Of a stretch of DNA of 64,000 nt, positions 26,701 to 38,276 are shown piece after piece. Where the stretch lies: contig CADCXC010000004.1 in the NCBI GenBank assembly GCA_902806595.1, positions 1,798,001 to 1,862,000 of the forward strand, written 5' to 3'. Under the pieces are notes generated by a model, which was not told the origin of the DNA, made no database searches, and saw only the letters and a program-made list of their open reading frames with translations. A program made the translations under genes and the position numbers. The DNA comes from Pyrenopolyporus hunteri. Lineage: Eukaryota > Ascomycota > Sordariomycetes > Xylariales > Hypoxylaceae. Position 1 is the stretch's first letter. Every line of letters starts with the position of its first letter.

Positions 26701-27680
26701 ATGGCCGAGCTGGAGAGCTCCAAGAAGCTCTATGATTGGGTGGTCATGCAATATCGAGGCCGGAACAAGGTCTCAAAGGCATCCAAGGATCCCGTTGCCC
26801 GAGACCGGCTCCTGGCCGAGATCCCGCCGCCGCGGAACGTCGAACTCCACATTTCAGAGCCCGATCGAATAGCGGCCTTAGCCACCCTTCCGGCGTTCCT
26901 CCTCGCCGGCCCCGCAGAACCTCCCGGGCCACACGAAATCCCCTACCAAATGCACCCATCCTTCCTTACCAACTTTCCTCGCGAAATCCGCGATAGGATT
27001 TACCAGTTCGCTCTCGGGTATCCTACGTGCCGAAGCTTATACGATTGTTACTATACCCAGAAGGAAAGGGCCAGGGCCAGAATCGAGCTGCGGCCAGGTT
27101 CTGTTAATACCAGAATACCGCGCTACGTTACTATCCCTCGCCGGACGCCCACCATCCTGCTCCTCTGCAAGCAGATAACAATGGAAGCGTTAAGCGTCCT
27201 CTACCTTCAGCCCTTCGTTATTGACCGCATTCCGCCGTGGGTTATGGGCCATCCGTGGCCCCTCTCCATAGTTAACTTCATCAGTAGGCCGACCTTACAG
27301 AACCTTCGATTTGTCCAGATCAAAATCCCGCTTGGCGAGAACATGGACTTCAGAAGCGGAAGGGTTTGGCTGATGCTGCTGAGTGATGTCTTGGATGCTT
27401 GGTCAGAGCGCAACTCTCTTGTCCGGTTGCACGTCATGTTCAAGCTTTCTAATGTGACTAGACCTAACGTATGGTCCTACGAACTGAAAGACTACGAGAA
27501 GCTTGTGGATAATGTAAGTTTTCCCAATAAAATCGACCTCGCTGACGTGGGCTTACGACTCGCTAGCTTAATCACTTCGAGTTCAAGCACGGGTCAAAGC
27601 CAGGCCTGATCCGTTGGGAACACTGGGTGATCGACTTCCACTACGCCTTTAAAGTAGGGTTCCGAAGTAAGTTGCACTGA
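26701..27680 (+). CDS. Fungal 2EXR/F-box-like protein of unknown function
   Basis: A 308-aa protein from two exons, 26701-27513 and 27567-27680, with a 53-bp intron (GTAAGT donor, GCTAG acceptor). The start ATG has an excellent context (CGCCATGGCC). The segment FPREIRDRIYQFAL (about residue 96) is the degenerate F-box-like opening of a large fungal family; a TILLLCKQITMEALSVLY segment follows, as in 2EXR-type proteins. The function of these proteins is largely unknown. The intron is inferred because the spliced C-terminus (HFEFKHGSK, IRWEHWVIDFHYAF) looks far more protein-like than the read-through tail, which is Ser-rich and stops at 27609. No signal peptide or membrane segment is visible. 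Confidence 0.75.
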
Positions 27681-29826
27681 CATGTCTCTCTTCAGGGGAC
27701 CCATGAATGACTGGTGGTTCGTAGATCCCTTGGTTCGAATACACCCAGATCCATATATATGGCAAGGAAGCCTTATAGAGTGGCTCTAGACAAGTGGCAT
27801 TCGTACGTCATGACGGCCCCGCAACTAACGTAAAGACACAAATATTGAAAATGGGGTGGATATCACCAAACTAGGTGAGGGTAAGGGCGGATAAGTTTGA
27901 GGGCATATAGAGCCACGTGGCGTTCGACAGGCATATACCCCAGTGATGTTGCTTTGGTCTTTGCAGCGAGTTTTCTTTTCCTAAGCTATTTGGCAGACGC
28001 AATTCTACCTAAGGAGTTAGTCGCTATGAATGGCGACCTCATAATAAGAAATGATTCATTTGTAATGAGTTAGACATACGTACACCAACATTCAACTAAG
28101 ATAATGGAGCTCATCTTCGAGATGCCCCCAGAATGCGTACCAAGCATCTAATTTACGGCAGGCTTACTGCCACACAATCTAACAGCCCAAGAGTAAAGAC
28201 GAGGAAGAGTCTAAAGTCTTACCTGAGCGCTCGCGAGTTAAGCACCTACATAAGATAGTCTAGAGCTGTCTATTATCCTTGGGTATCATTGCCACTTCCA
28301 ACATCTTCTCTTCCAAGAAAAGACGCCATTCCCCCTACGATCTGGCGTCAAACACTTCCCTATGCCGCGAAATCCATGTTTATAAGCCAACCTACGCTAG
28401 GAGCGGCGAAGAACCCTGTCCCGAGCAGCCGCTCCTGCAAACGCCGTCCGGACGACGCCGAGGGGGAACCATGTAATAACTGGACTTATATCAAAGATGT
28501 ATAAGGTGGTATATAGGTAGATATATATAAATACCTATATACCTATCTATCTAACAACACGTATATCAATATATAAGTACACGCATAAACATATAAGGTA
28601 TCGTCCGGTACATACCTATATATACCTACATACCCGGACCCCGAAGGAAGCGCTTCCCGCGTACGTAAGCCCCCCTACCCCTTACCCCCCCCCCCTGCCC
28701 TTCCCTGCTTCCCACCCCAAGAAAAAAAAAAACCCCCTGTTCTCTCTTCCTCCACCCGGCGGCTCCAATTGGAGCAGACGACACGTATATAGTAATATAA
28801 TATCTCCGGTCAGCCTTACGAAAGATGCGGCATGGGCCATTCCTGAAGGAATCCGGCCACTCGCCGTCGCTCCCCATCCCCCCTTTCGCCCCTTCGCTCG
28901 AACCGGCCGATGTCACTTAATCTGATCTGATGGCGGGTCCCTCCCAGCCCTATGCGCGGAATATATGCCTACCCTATACGTAGGAGGTATGTATCTGCTA
29001 TAGGTAGGTAAGCGTGCTAAGAGACGGAGAGGGAGAGAGAGAGTGCGTGTGTGTGTGTATGTGTGTGCGTCTGTGTGTATGCGAATGCGATGGGCTTAGT
29101 CATTGGACGGGATGTGATTATGCAGAGCGAAGAGGAGGAGGAAGAAGGGTAAGGTGTTCGGTTCTTTTCTTCGCCGTCTACCTACCTGGCCTAAGCCAGA
29201 CTTACCAAGCAGCCAGGTCCGCCGACGGCTCCAACCGGGTTCTCACCTTAATCCTTCCCGCAGACTTTAATGGGACGATGTATTGTTGTCTGACATAATG
29301 TTCAGGTAGGATAGGGGTCGAATCAGCCAGGTAGTCTAGTGTCTTTTCGTTTCAGCTATCTATCTTGGCCTTCATGGGTGGTCGACGAGATGTCGCCGAA
29401 GAGCAACTAAATGCCTCTCTGCCAAGGGGAAGGAGGTAATGTAGGTAGGTAGATGCCCGAAGGAGAGAGAAGAGGGGAGAGAGAGAAGACGAAAAAAAAG
29501 AAGCGATTGTAAAAGCAAGATTTCTATGATTTTGGGTATATACAGTCCAGCTGTGATCGTAATATGCTGGTGTAAGTCGTCCTTAGGCCTAGGTCTATCT
29601 ACTTTAACTCTATATACGCGGTGGTATCTAAAAAATTCCCGTCCTCCAACCCCGTGCCCCCATCGTAAAAGGCGTAGCAAGCGGGGGCGTTTAAGGAGAA
29701 GTGGGAAAAGAAAAATCAACACAACCCGCCAAAGTAGATCGCGAACCTAGACGCCTAACTAATGCAAAATTTATATGATAGATACTATGACCCCCCCCAC
29801 ACTCTTTCGTTATGTCTTTAGTATAT
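27681..29826. other. Intergenic spacer, no gene recognised
   Basis: About 2.1 kb. It has TATA/CCTA-type repeats (about 28,505-28,630), C-rich and A-rich runs (about 28,675-28,740) and a GT-rich microsatellite (about 29,040-29,080). Frames in this stretch are low-complexity and lack family features. The end near 29826 is probably the 3' UTR of the C2H2 gene. Confidence 0.5.
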
Positions 29827-32800
29827 TTAATTCGTAGAGACCTTCTTCCTTTTACTGGGTCTCCGGCCAGCCTCGTCGCCGACGAAGTGGTTCTTCTCGA
29901 TCTGGTGCTGTCGCAGGTTATCTTGGCGATTTTTGTATTGGCTGGTGCACCCCGGAAAGGGACACTTGTAGATTATCGGTGGTCCCGCCGAGTGCTGCAT
30001 TTTCTTGTGCTTTGCCATGCTGCCCTTAAACCACTGCGGGTCGCCCTTTGGACGGTACCCGCAGATCTCGCAGGAGTCGTTTGCTTCAACTTTCTGGCTC
30101 GTGGAGGACATAGGTTTCGGACTCTGGTGGCCGTGAGCTGGCGGCGAAGGCTTCAGCCGGGTTGGCACGGTTGTCGGCCGCGAGAGAATAGGCGATTCCG
30201 TAAGAGACTCATTGGGCGTCCCAATATGAGAAGTGCTCTCGGTGAAAGACTTGGGGGCGATGGCGCTCTGTTGAACCGAATTGATATCTTGAAGAGCTAT
30301 CGAGCTAGCTGCCGAGCTGTAGTCTTGGGTATTTGCGAGTTCGGGCTGGCTTTGCTGAGAGGTGCTAGCATCGAGATTGGCGAGGAATTCACCAGCTTCG
30401 CCGAAAAGGAAATCGTACGAGTCGGATAGTGCTAGCTGGGGGAAAGCGGTCGGATCCTCCTGTGTCTGCTGCACATCGGGTGCGATAGCCTGAACGATAG
30501 CCTGAACTAGTGTTTCTACCAACGAAATTCCTAGAGTTTGATATCTTGCTCTTGAGTGAGAACCCTGTCCCTGGTAAATTGGATCACATAATCTCCTAAC
30601 TTGAGGAATGAATTTGTCGAAGAGATCAGAAGAGTCCAAACAAGCCTGCGATACACAATGTTAGTAATCAAATGAGAATTCGTTTGCAAATAGACTATGT
30701 CATTAGCAAGTAGAGCACGCTATGGTGTCCTCTTGTAGTGATCCATTTGTGATTAGCGTTGGACGTAGAGAAACCCTGAAAACCCACCTTGCCGGCTTGT
30801 AAAAGCGCAAGTTCAAGACTGCGAACGGTGATAATCGACTTGACGCGAACCTTCTGTGCAATTTCGCTAAGTTTTGACGATAGTATCTCGGAATGGTGGA
30901 ATATTGAACTCAGGTCTCGTACGATAAATTCGACTGATACTATGAAAGCGTTGTCTTGTAGGGATTCTGGCCGGAGATCAATCAAGTGGGTGGTCCAGAG
31001 GTCAGACGTAAGAACTTCGATGGGCCTCTGCGTATTGGTTATGACGGAACTTTCGATGTCTATGGCTGCTATTAATTTGATGACATGCGTAAGATCAGCG
31101 AATGGAACCCACCATCAAGGAAATTTTGCCCTACTGCGACAAGAATATCGTTGTCTCTATTGATTCTCGAATCTGTCCGGTATTCGGGTTCTTTACCCTT
31201 GGAACTCGATGACCCACCTTCGTGGGCTCGCCTAAAATCTTGAGACTGTTCTTCGAGCGCTGGTTGCCAGACTATTGTCACGATCTGCGTATAATATTCG
31301 AGCTGAGTAGGGTTAAGAAGGCGTCGATAGGCAAGAGCCTGTTGGAACAGTGAATCGGAACGTGCTGAGAGTTCGTTTTCGTGGATTACGAGGGAGAAGG
31401 CGTAGATAAGATGGATGAAGCATATATAGTCGAAGGGGTCTGCGAGGTCATTGCCCTGGAGTAGAGTCCTTAGAGCCGAGAGGCCAGTTAAAGCTATATT
31501 TTTTATCGACTGTGCCCGGAATCTTGCAACTAATGGATTTCCTTGAACGTGAGATAGCTTCAATAAAGACGACGAGACGTGCTCTTGTAGTGCATCCCAG
31601 GCCGACTCCACGAGCATCCTAGCGTCCGGGTTGCGATCTGATGGTTCGAGGAATCTAGACGGGATGCCCACAGGCTTAGGGTCAGAGTCTGTAAACATCA
31701 TATTAACTGACGTCGCAAGCGAAAGCTCCGTATCCACCGATTGCATCCAGGAATAGTTATCCTTCGGCTCAAAGGAGAAGAATAGTGGATCGGAAAGCCC
31801 GCGCGGTATGCACAGCGAGTCATCGCCTGGCAATTCAGGCATGTCGCCCATCATATAATTACACTTGTCGTCCGGGCATGCGGTTGATGCCTTTGTTGTA
31901 CCGAACACGTCTTCTCGTAGAGAGGCTGCCGAGGGCTCGATCGGGCTCCAAGGAGTTATCGGCGATGTCATCGCGGTATCGATGCTCGAATTCATGGTCC
32001 AGACTCCGGAGACATTGGATCCAGCACTCCATGGGGTGACTGGCGAAATATTTTGGGAGCTTTGCGTTGAACGTAGCGACGAACTTGGTGAAAGGTGTTT
32101 TGTACGAGGGACATTCCTATAACGATCTATGCGGGTATCTAGGGCTAATGATGGCCGTCTACCTCCTGAAGCCGGGCTTATCAAATCAGGCGGAGGCATA
32201 GAATCGTCTTTATGGAGTTGCTGCATCGGGTGTCGTGATAGGTGCTCTCTGGGGTCTAAAAACACGTCCGTCTGCGAGTGTGTCATAACTGTCGGTGTAG
32301 TATTCCGCTGTCTATCTGAAGTCATAGAATAGTCTACGAGCTGCGTTTCATAGTTGGCAGAGTCGAGTTCAGCCGTCGGCAGCATCTGTCTCGAGTCTAA
32401 TTCGTGTATCTCCGTACCATTGAGCTCTATCTGAGGCTGAATCGGGGGTCGTTGGCGTTGCTGTTCTTCGTTCTGCTGATGCTGGTGATGGTGCAGTTGT
32501 TGCTGCTGTTGCCGCTCACTCTGCTCTTCTACGTCGATTACGAGAGAATCGTAGCTAGGAGGAGGCATCGTAACGTCGTCTAAGAAATCAGACTGCGATA
32601 CGTTTCTTCGTGGCCTATTACCGATGTTCGAGAAGAAGTTCCTGGCCATATTGATGATCCGTCTTCGTTTAGTCGGTTGGCCTTGGCAGCATCGGCATTT
32701 CCCATCGTTGAATCGTTCGATTTTCATGCAGTCGTAACATACATATTCGCCAGTTTTGAGATGTTGGCACTTAGTCAGATGCCTTAGCATCGTTTCGTGA

Positions 32801-33179
32801 TCGTCGAATTGTTCTCCGCACAAAAGAAGGGGGCACTTTAGACGGTCGCTTGCTGCCATACGATCCGATTTATTTCGCTTGACGGCGGCCCATACTATGA
32901 ATCTCTGGAGTGCGCATTCCTCTCCCGGAATCTCTCGAGTCCTTTATAAGTCAGTAGGTTCAAAAGCGTGATAACATCTTACAGCATCTCTACTCACGCG
33001 CATGGCGAGGGCGCCTGTGGGCTAGATTCGGAGGGTAGACATGACTGTGACCGCCGCCTCCAGTCGAGAGACCGAGCCTGAGGATCCCTTACACGCTGCC
33101 CGACCGGCGGGTCCAAGTCAAGTGTAGAAGCATCAGTAGAGGTCGATTCGGTAGTGGCAAAGTTCTTCTTCGGTTCCAT
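29827..33179 (-). CDS. C2H2 zinc-finger transcription regulator (fungal-specific)
   Basis: A large predicted nuclear regulator. The secure exons are 32859-31113, 31068-30788 and 30645-29827 (introns 44 and 142 bp), coding 948 aa from MAASDRLK. The N-terminus has a Cys/His region: CPLLLCGEQF..HLTKCQH, then CYDCMKIERFNDGKCRCC. A Gln/His-rich stretch and a long Ser/Pro-rich region follow. The middle (about residues 400-700) is helical and resembles the regulatory region of fungal C2H2 factors. Two C-terminal C2H2 fingers end the protein: CEICGYRP..HKKMQH and CPFPGCTSQY..HQIEKNH, then a basic tail. An extra upstream exon, 33179-32998, can join through a 56-bp intron (GTGAGT donor, CTGAC branch, unusual AAG acceptor). 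It extends the frame to 1036 aa and supplies an ATG in better context. I give that longer extent but hold it less firmly. Target genes are unknown. Confidence 0.82.
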
Positions 33180-34317
33180 TGCTGCAGAGGTTTGGTCTAT
33201 ACGCTAACGCTTGAACGAAATGAGAGAGGTCGGGGCCAAGCAGATCGCCACCGATCCATGACTTTATTATTGAAGGATCTAGAAAATTGTCTGCTACCCT
33301 GAATATGACGATGTAGGACTTTTCTGGTACGGGTGCAGGTGCAGGAGTACTTGTACCCTAGGACCGGCGGTAACGAAGGCCAGCTAATAAGAACAGATCT
33401 AGCCATTGGCGACCACTAAACAGGCTCCCTCAGGACCTCCCCTTGCAAGTACTATCGGCAGTGTTTATCTTACCGTTCGCGGCTCACAGGGCTGCATGGG
33501 AGCGCAAGCGATGGAGTTGGGGTCCAAAACCCGACTCGGTGAAGTACGCAGGCAACAAGGCAGATTGGACCCCAAATTGCGCCTTGTACGCAGAAGGAAA
33601 AGCCAGCTGAGTGGGAATTTGCTTGCTGACTGCAGGACTCGGGCGCGGTCCAATCAGATGCGCAGCATGAAAGGAGATGATTGCGAAGGGGTAAAGTCAG
33701 AACTCGAACGCTACTCGAATCCCCAAGCTCGACTTGCATCTCATTTCACGAAGCATCTCGGGTTTGGACGTATGAATGCTTTGGGCTGGGGAGACTCGGA
33801 CAACTCCTTGTCCATTTGTCACGTCACCGCGGACGGAGATTGCTCGACATGCGAGTCGAGTCCGCGGCATCGTGGTTGCACTACCTGGCCGGAAGCACCT
33901 GCGATAGCTCGCGTTTGCCGTGTTTGACTGGGTTTGTTCTTCTCAGCCAACTTTGGGGTAATCTCGGAGACGCCATGAAGAAAGGGAAAGCGGTAGAGTG
34001 CAGTCAAAACCGCATGATGGAACGTCTCAGGCATCGACTTCTGTATGACAGCTTAGCTCCGCAAGATGGGTATGTAATTGGCAAGTGAATTTAGCCAGGT
34101 CCATTTTTTGCATTGGCGGGAATGTTAGTGAAAGTGCACAGAAATGCTGTGTATATGGGTGGCTTGTGATGTGGTGAGGTTGGCGATCCGTCGCCTTGTA
34201 GGGCTGGGTGAGATGACAGAAATGGCATGGGGTCGCCGGGGGTTAAGGGACATTTTGGGAAGCGTCTTGGAGCTCAGACCATGCCCCGGACTGCTTACCA
34301 AAGCGTGTGTGGCAGTG

Positions 34318-34353
34318 CGTGTATTTGTATATTTGTATATTTGTATATTTGTA
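34318..34353. repeat. TATTTGTA tandem repeat
   Basis: About four perfect 8-9 bp units of ATTTGTAT. Confidence 0.8.
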
Positions 34354-35414
34354 CTGCAATCTGTGGCTGGGTATTCATGTAGTGGCTGTGTTGGGAATGG
34401 CTGACGAAGGAATACCGGAATACCGGGGTACCGCGTTCACTACCTGAAAGCAGGAAATGTCGGGTGGCTCGAGCTTTCGACGGGGACACGTGAACCTAGG
34501 AACCACTAAACCCTTTATTTTAGGACATCGAGGTTGAGCTGGTTTACGTAAGTAGGACTTCCCAATCCCTTTGACCTACATATGCAAGATTCAATATGCA
34601 GATTCGTTTGTTCGATAATGATGGATAGAGTGACGCGACACACCTTCTACAGAGTAGATTCGATTAGCGAGCCGTCGGCGACACCGGTAGACGGGACTTG
34701 CGGTTGTCCATAGGTAGGTCCCTACCACCCAGGCAGCCAGGCTGGGTACTGTACCTACATCCACTAAAACATCCCCTGATCCCCTATTCATCAGGTTAAG
34801 TATATCATTGCAGGATCCCCGACTTGATCAATCGTGGATCCCGCGGTAGCCTCAACCAATATAAAATAAATTATCCTTAGGTAAATATTCCGCTCGATAT
34901 ATTGAGATCTCCGGTTACCCCAAGATCCACCAAACATGGAAAGCAATATATATTTTACAAGGAAGGAATTTGATGCACTGCGTACATGTATAATGAGTGG
35001 TATTATACATATATATATAGGTGTATAATTTTGTTACTACCTACCTAGACTTCCAATACTAGCACGTTTCACCTCTTCACGTTCCCCGTAGCCCCCTCTG
35101 CCCCTAAACGCCTACCGAGTCCCAATCCAGTATGAAGTGGCTATTGAGTGGCTATTATGGCGTCACCCGAGGGGCCGGCAAGTCCCCTAAGTCGGCTTCT
35201 GCGTCGCATCTATTTCTACGCTGCGATACCGAGCGCATGTATATACACCTACCTACCTACATACATAGTACATGACCTGACATACCTACATACATGCTAC
35301 TACGTATGCGGGCGGATCCCGTCTCGTCTATAGCATGCAGCCATACTATGCGGTAGATTGATATATCCATCGTGCCATTGGACGTGGCACTGGCACTTGG
35401 GTCTACTACGTTAT

Positions 35415-35509
35415 GTGGTGGTATCCTGGGCGGTATCTGCCTTGGGTGGTATCCTCCTGGGTGGTATCCTCCTCCTGGGTGGTATCCTCCTACGTAGGTG
35501 GTATCCTCG
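35415..35509. repeat. GGTGGTATCCTCC minisatellite
   Basis: Six units share the core GTGGTATCCT (one is CGGTATCTGC). Spacing grows by CCT or TCC triplets between units, giving lengths of about 13-19 bp. Confidence 0.85.
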
Positions 35510-36500
35510 CTGATGGGTTTGCGACAGTTAATTGCGCAAGTTTTTATAAACAGCAGCTTTGTTGATCATGACGCAGCAATTGGGGCTCTTACGAGGAAGA
35601 GGATCTTGTTGGCTTTCCGAGTCAATTCCCTCTCAGGCATTACGCGTTCAACGTTTCAAGAGACGCAAGTCTGACTCTGCTCGCTGCTATTCTCCCTTGG
35701 GTCACCCCCCGCGCTTTTTTTTCTGTGCCGGGGTCGAGCCCGTTGCTTATCAACGCCTGAGCTCTGAATCGAGTCTTGGCAAGTTACGGGTTGGGAATCA
35801 TGGGATTCGATATTCCACACCCCACGAGCAGGACGGAAAGCAAGGGAGTGAGGGGAAAAAAACCTTCTCGACGGCTCTTGTCGAACTCGAACTCTCAATT
35901 AAGTTGTTAGACAGGATGATCGCTGATCCTCTTGACTAACAAGAATGGAACAGGAACGGAACAAGAGGGGGCGCCCATCTACATACATACCATACCCATC
36001 TGCGATGTGCAGCGACGATCGCGACGCGATGTCGATAACTCGAGACGGATGGGGCCCTAACTTGTTAGGGACTTAGACGGACATGGTATACGACAAGCTG
36101 CCACACACGAACCATTTTAAAACCTCGCTAGGGACGGTTCTAGGCCCCTCTAGTTTGGACCTCTTTCGTCTCAACGCGGCTGTATAACATGACAAAAGTC
36201 CTCTCTCGACCCATGGCTCCGGTGCGCTCTGCCTCACGAGGACATCCATCCAAGACGACGATAACGGTATAGACGGGATTTCGTGCTTCAGCAGGCGTAT
36301 AGTGGCGTTGTCTATAGCTCCTTTCCGACCTTCTCATTCGCCCTACCCGCTTCTTATCAGATAACCACCGGGTGATCGACTGGTAACGAGCGCTCCCCGC
36401 GGGAACGGTTGTCATCAGTGTGCATCGGGTCGCTTATAGGGAAAACGGAAACGGCTCTTGGTTTATCTGCGAACCATCGTCTCGGTCCCAAGCCCAAACA

Positions 36501-36962
36501 TATAAGCATTCCAGCCAAGGCCGCACCCTTTGTCCAACAGCACTTTCTCGTCGTTTCGTTTCTTAAACTACCTACTCATCGTCCTCTTCGTTCCACCTAT
36601 GCTTTTCCCGTAGCCTATTATTACTATTGTGTCTTGAGGCTGTCGTCATTAATTCTTAATAAGCCCCTAACCAAAGAAACCCCCACACCCTTCACACTGT
36701 CGTCGCTTAGAAGCTCTGGAGCAAAAAGTACCTACCTAATCGAGCTTGTCGTCATCATCCATTATATCATTCTACCTCTTTTTATTTTATTTTTTTCAGG
36801 GTCCAGAAGTGTGTAAGACCCTTAGTGTCCCAAGCAGCTGGTAAAAATTCCAATTTCAATTGCCGTGCTAGAGAAAAAAAAGAATATTTATATTTACTCC
36901 ATAAACAGGCAGAAAAAAATTGTTGCCCAGCTCAAAGCGAGCTATCCACACACAACGTCGAG
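36501..36962 (+). promoter_or_regulatory. TATA-like box and pyrimidine-rich leader
   Basis: TATAAG at 36501 is followed by long C/T-rich tracts, the pattern of strong fungal promoters and leaders. It precedes a short frame starting at 36963 that ends at a perfect GTAAGT donor. It could serve either a small unrecognised gene or the acetyltransferase gene starting at 37473. Confidence 0.4.
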
Positions 36963-37063
36963 ATGGCGCACGTGGCACGAGAGTTAGATCTGAATGCCTA
37001 CTATGGGCCCGGCACCGTCATGGACAGAATGAATGCGGTGCCGGGCTTGAAGACTAGCACGGG
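36963..37063 (+). CDS. Possible short first coding exon or upstream ORF
   Basis: ATG at 36963 opens a frame beginning MAHVARELDLNAYYGPG that runs to ACGG just before a consensus donor GTAAGTAG (37064). Unspliced, it stops after 35 residues. I do not recognise the peptide. Splicing to the CAACAG acceptor ending at 37410 would join it in frame with the acetyltransferase start at 37473. It may instead be an upstream ORF in that gene's leader, or exon 1 of a small separate gene ending near the AATAAA at 37283. Confidence 0.35.
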
Positions 37064-37282
37064 TAAGTAGACGATAGCCTTTTCTTCTTTTTTCCTCTCC
37101 TTTTATGACCATGTTCTCATGAATTTGCGTCCGACTTGGTGGCGTGTCCCGTTTGTTTTTTTTCTTGTTTGTCTTGAATTGAAAGTTCAATCTCCACCGT
37201 CTCATTCCATGTATTTACCTACATACTTCTATGAGTGACATGGTGTAACTCTCACACCTGCATCCGTGAGCTGTCAATATTG

Positions 37283-37324
37283 AATAAACTGGATGAGGTG
37301 AAAAGCAAAAAAAAAAAAAAAAAA
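37283..37324 (+). other. AATAAA followed by an 18-A genomic tract
   Basis: AATAAA (37283-37288) lies 18 nt before an uninterrupted run of 18 adenines (37307-37324). This is the arrangement expected of a retroposed mRNA 3' end, or simply a poly(A) signal next to an A microsatellite. I found no flanking target-site duplication. Confidence 0.4.
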
Positions 37325-37472
37325 CTCGGGGCAATCCGGTTCGGCCGTAAAGACGAGGTTAATCCATCATTGGCTTCTGTAAAGCTGATCAGCACCTCTT
37401 CCGCCAACAGCATTCTTCTTCTTCCTCCGGGCGAATCTCGTCGTCAATCCTTCCGCCGTCTCGACCCCGGAT

Positions 37473-38276
37473 ATGGAGCCGGCACCGTCTAGCAGACTAC
37501 CTCCGCCTTCACCCTCTCCGCTCGCGACGGTTGATCCGCCCAGCGACCCCGTACCCAACGACCTACCTCCGTTATCAATCGGCATTTTAAGTAACGAAAC
37601 CGACAAGGTGGATGCTCTGAACTTAGTCACGGACTCGATAGCCCAGCAGCGGCAGTCGTCCTCGTACCACTTGGTCTTCCACCCTTACTTACTAGCCATT
37701 CTCGCCGTGGGACTCGGTATCACGTATCAGTACTCGTGGCGCATAAAACAGGATCTCGGCATAGCGCTAATGCTGCACTCGGGAGTGCTCATGATCTATC
37801 TAATGACCATTCGCTATTTCACGGGCCAGTACATCCAGGTGGCCGAGGGCATGAAATGGAGCTGGATTGTGTCCGAGGAAGGCGAGGAAGACACGGTTAT
37901 TGGCGTGCGATTTGGGGAGGACCTCATCGGCGCCCTAGTTCTGCGGCTCGAGCCAAATTCGAATTTAATTGGAAGGAAACGGCATCGAAATTCGATACTT
38001 CGAGGGGGAAAGGGCGTGATCCGAGCGTGGACGGTCAAACTAAAATACCGGCATAAGGGCGTCGGAGTCGACATGTTGCACGAAGCCGTGAGGGTGACGA
38101 GGGAGAAGTGCGGCAAGGATGCCGAGGTCGGATTTGCGAAAGAGCACGCCAACAGTACCATGGTGCTACCAGAGGTCTTCAACGGACCATTTAGAAGGGA
38201 TGAGCAAAGAGCGGCAAAGACTCTAGAGAAGGTTTTAAGCGAGTGGGAAGGCAGTAAGCGGAGACGGAAACTATAG
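37473..38276 (+). CDS. GNAT-family N-acetyltransferase with two N-terminal membrane segments
   Basis: A 267-aa single-exon protein. A Pro/Ser-rich N-terminus leads into two hydrophobic helices, about residues 68-90 (FHPYLLAILAVGLGITY) and 94-113 (LGIALMLHSGVLMIYLMT), so the enzyme is probably membrane-anchored. The GNAT fold follows: beta strands TVIGVRFGEDLIGALVL, then the acetyl-CoA motif region VKLKYRHKGVGVDML (R-x-x-G-x-G type), then the FAKEHAN segment. The layout resembles NAT8-like fungal acetyltransferases; the substrate cannot be named. The C-terminus is basic (KRRRKL). It is convergent with the histone H4 variant, with 391 bp between the stop codons. An N-terminal extension by splicing from 36963 is possible. 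Confidence 0.8.
   Translation: MEPAPSSRLPPPSPSPLATVDPPSDPVPNDLPPLSIGILSNETDKVDALNLVTDSIAQQRQSSSYHLVFHPYLLAILAVGLGITYQYSWRIKQDLGIALMLHSGVLMIYLMTIRYFTGQYIQVAEGMKWSWIVSEEGEEDTVIGVRFGEDLIGALVLRLEPNSNLIGRKRHRNSILRGGKGVIRAWTVKLKYRHKGVGVDMLHEAVRVTREKCGKDAEVGFAKEHANSTMVLPEVFNGPFRRDEQRAAKTLEKVLSEWEGSKRRRKL

Larger units (their letters stand above)
33180..36962. other. Intergenic spacer, no gene recognised
   Basis: About 3.8 kb. It contains a TATTTGTA repeat (34318-34353), TAGG/CCTA repeats (about 35,235-35,300) and a GGTGGTATCCTCC minisatellite (35415-35509). Near the right end are a TATA-like box (36501) and a pyrimidine-rich leader. Open frames at 33406-34088 and 35559-35939 have no recognisable domain or fungal codon character. 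Confidence 0.45.

Noticed and set aside
27660..27800. Further exon for the 2EXR-like gene after 27680 (a frame containing MNDWWFVDP)
   Set aside because: The best donor (GTAAGT at 27667) would make an intron of about 29 bp, and donors in the right phase are poor. The TGA at 27680 is kept as the end.
28626..28916. 96-aa minus-strand Gly/Arg-rich frame
   Set aside because: It runs through C-rich and A-rich homopolymer tracts and shows no family similarity.
33406..34088. Two overlapping plus-strand frames of 173 and 135 aa
   Set aside because: No recognisable motif, unusual composition and competing frames on both strands. I cannot support a gene.
35559..35939. 126-aa plus-strand open frame
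   Set aside because: No domain, signal peptide or splice context; it probably arose by chance.
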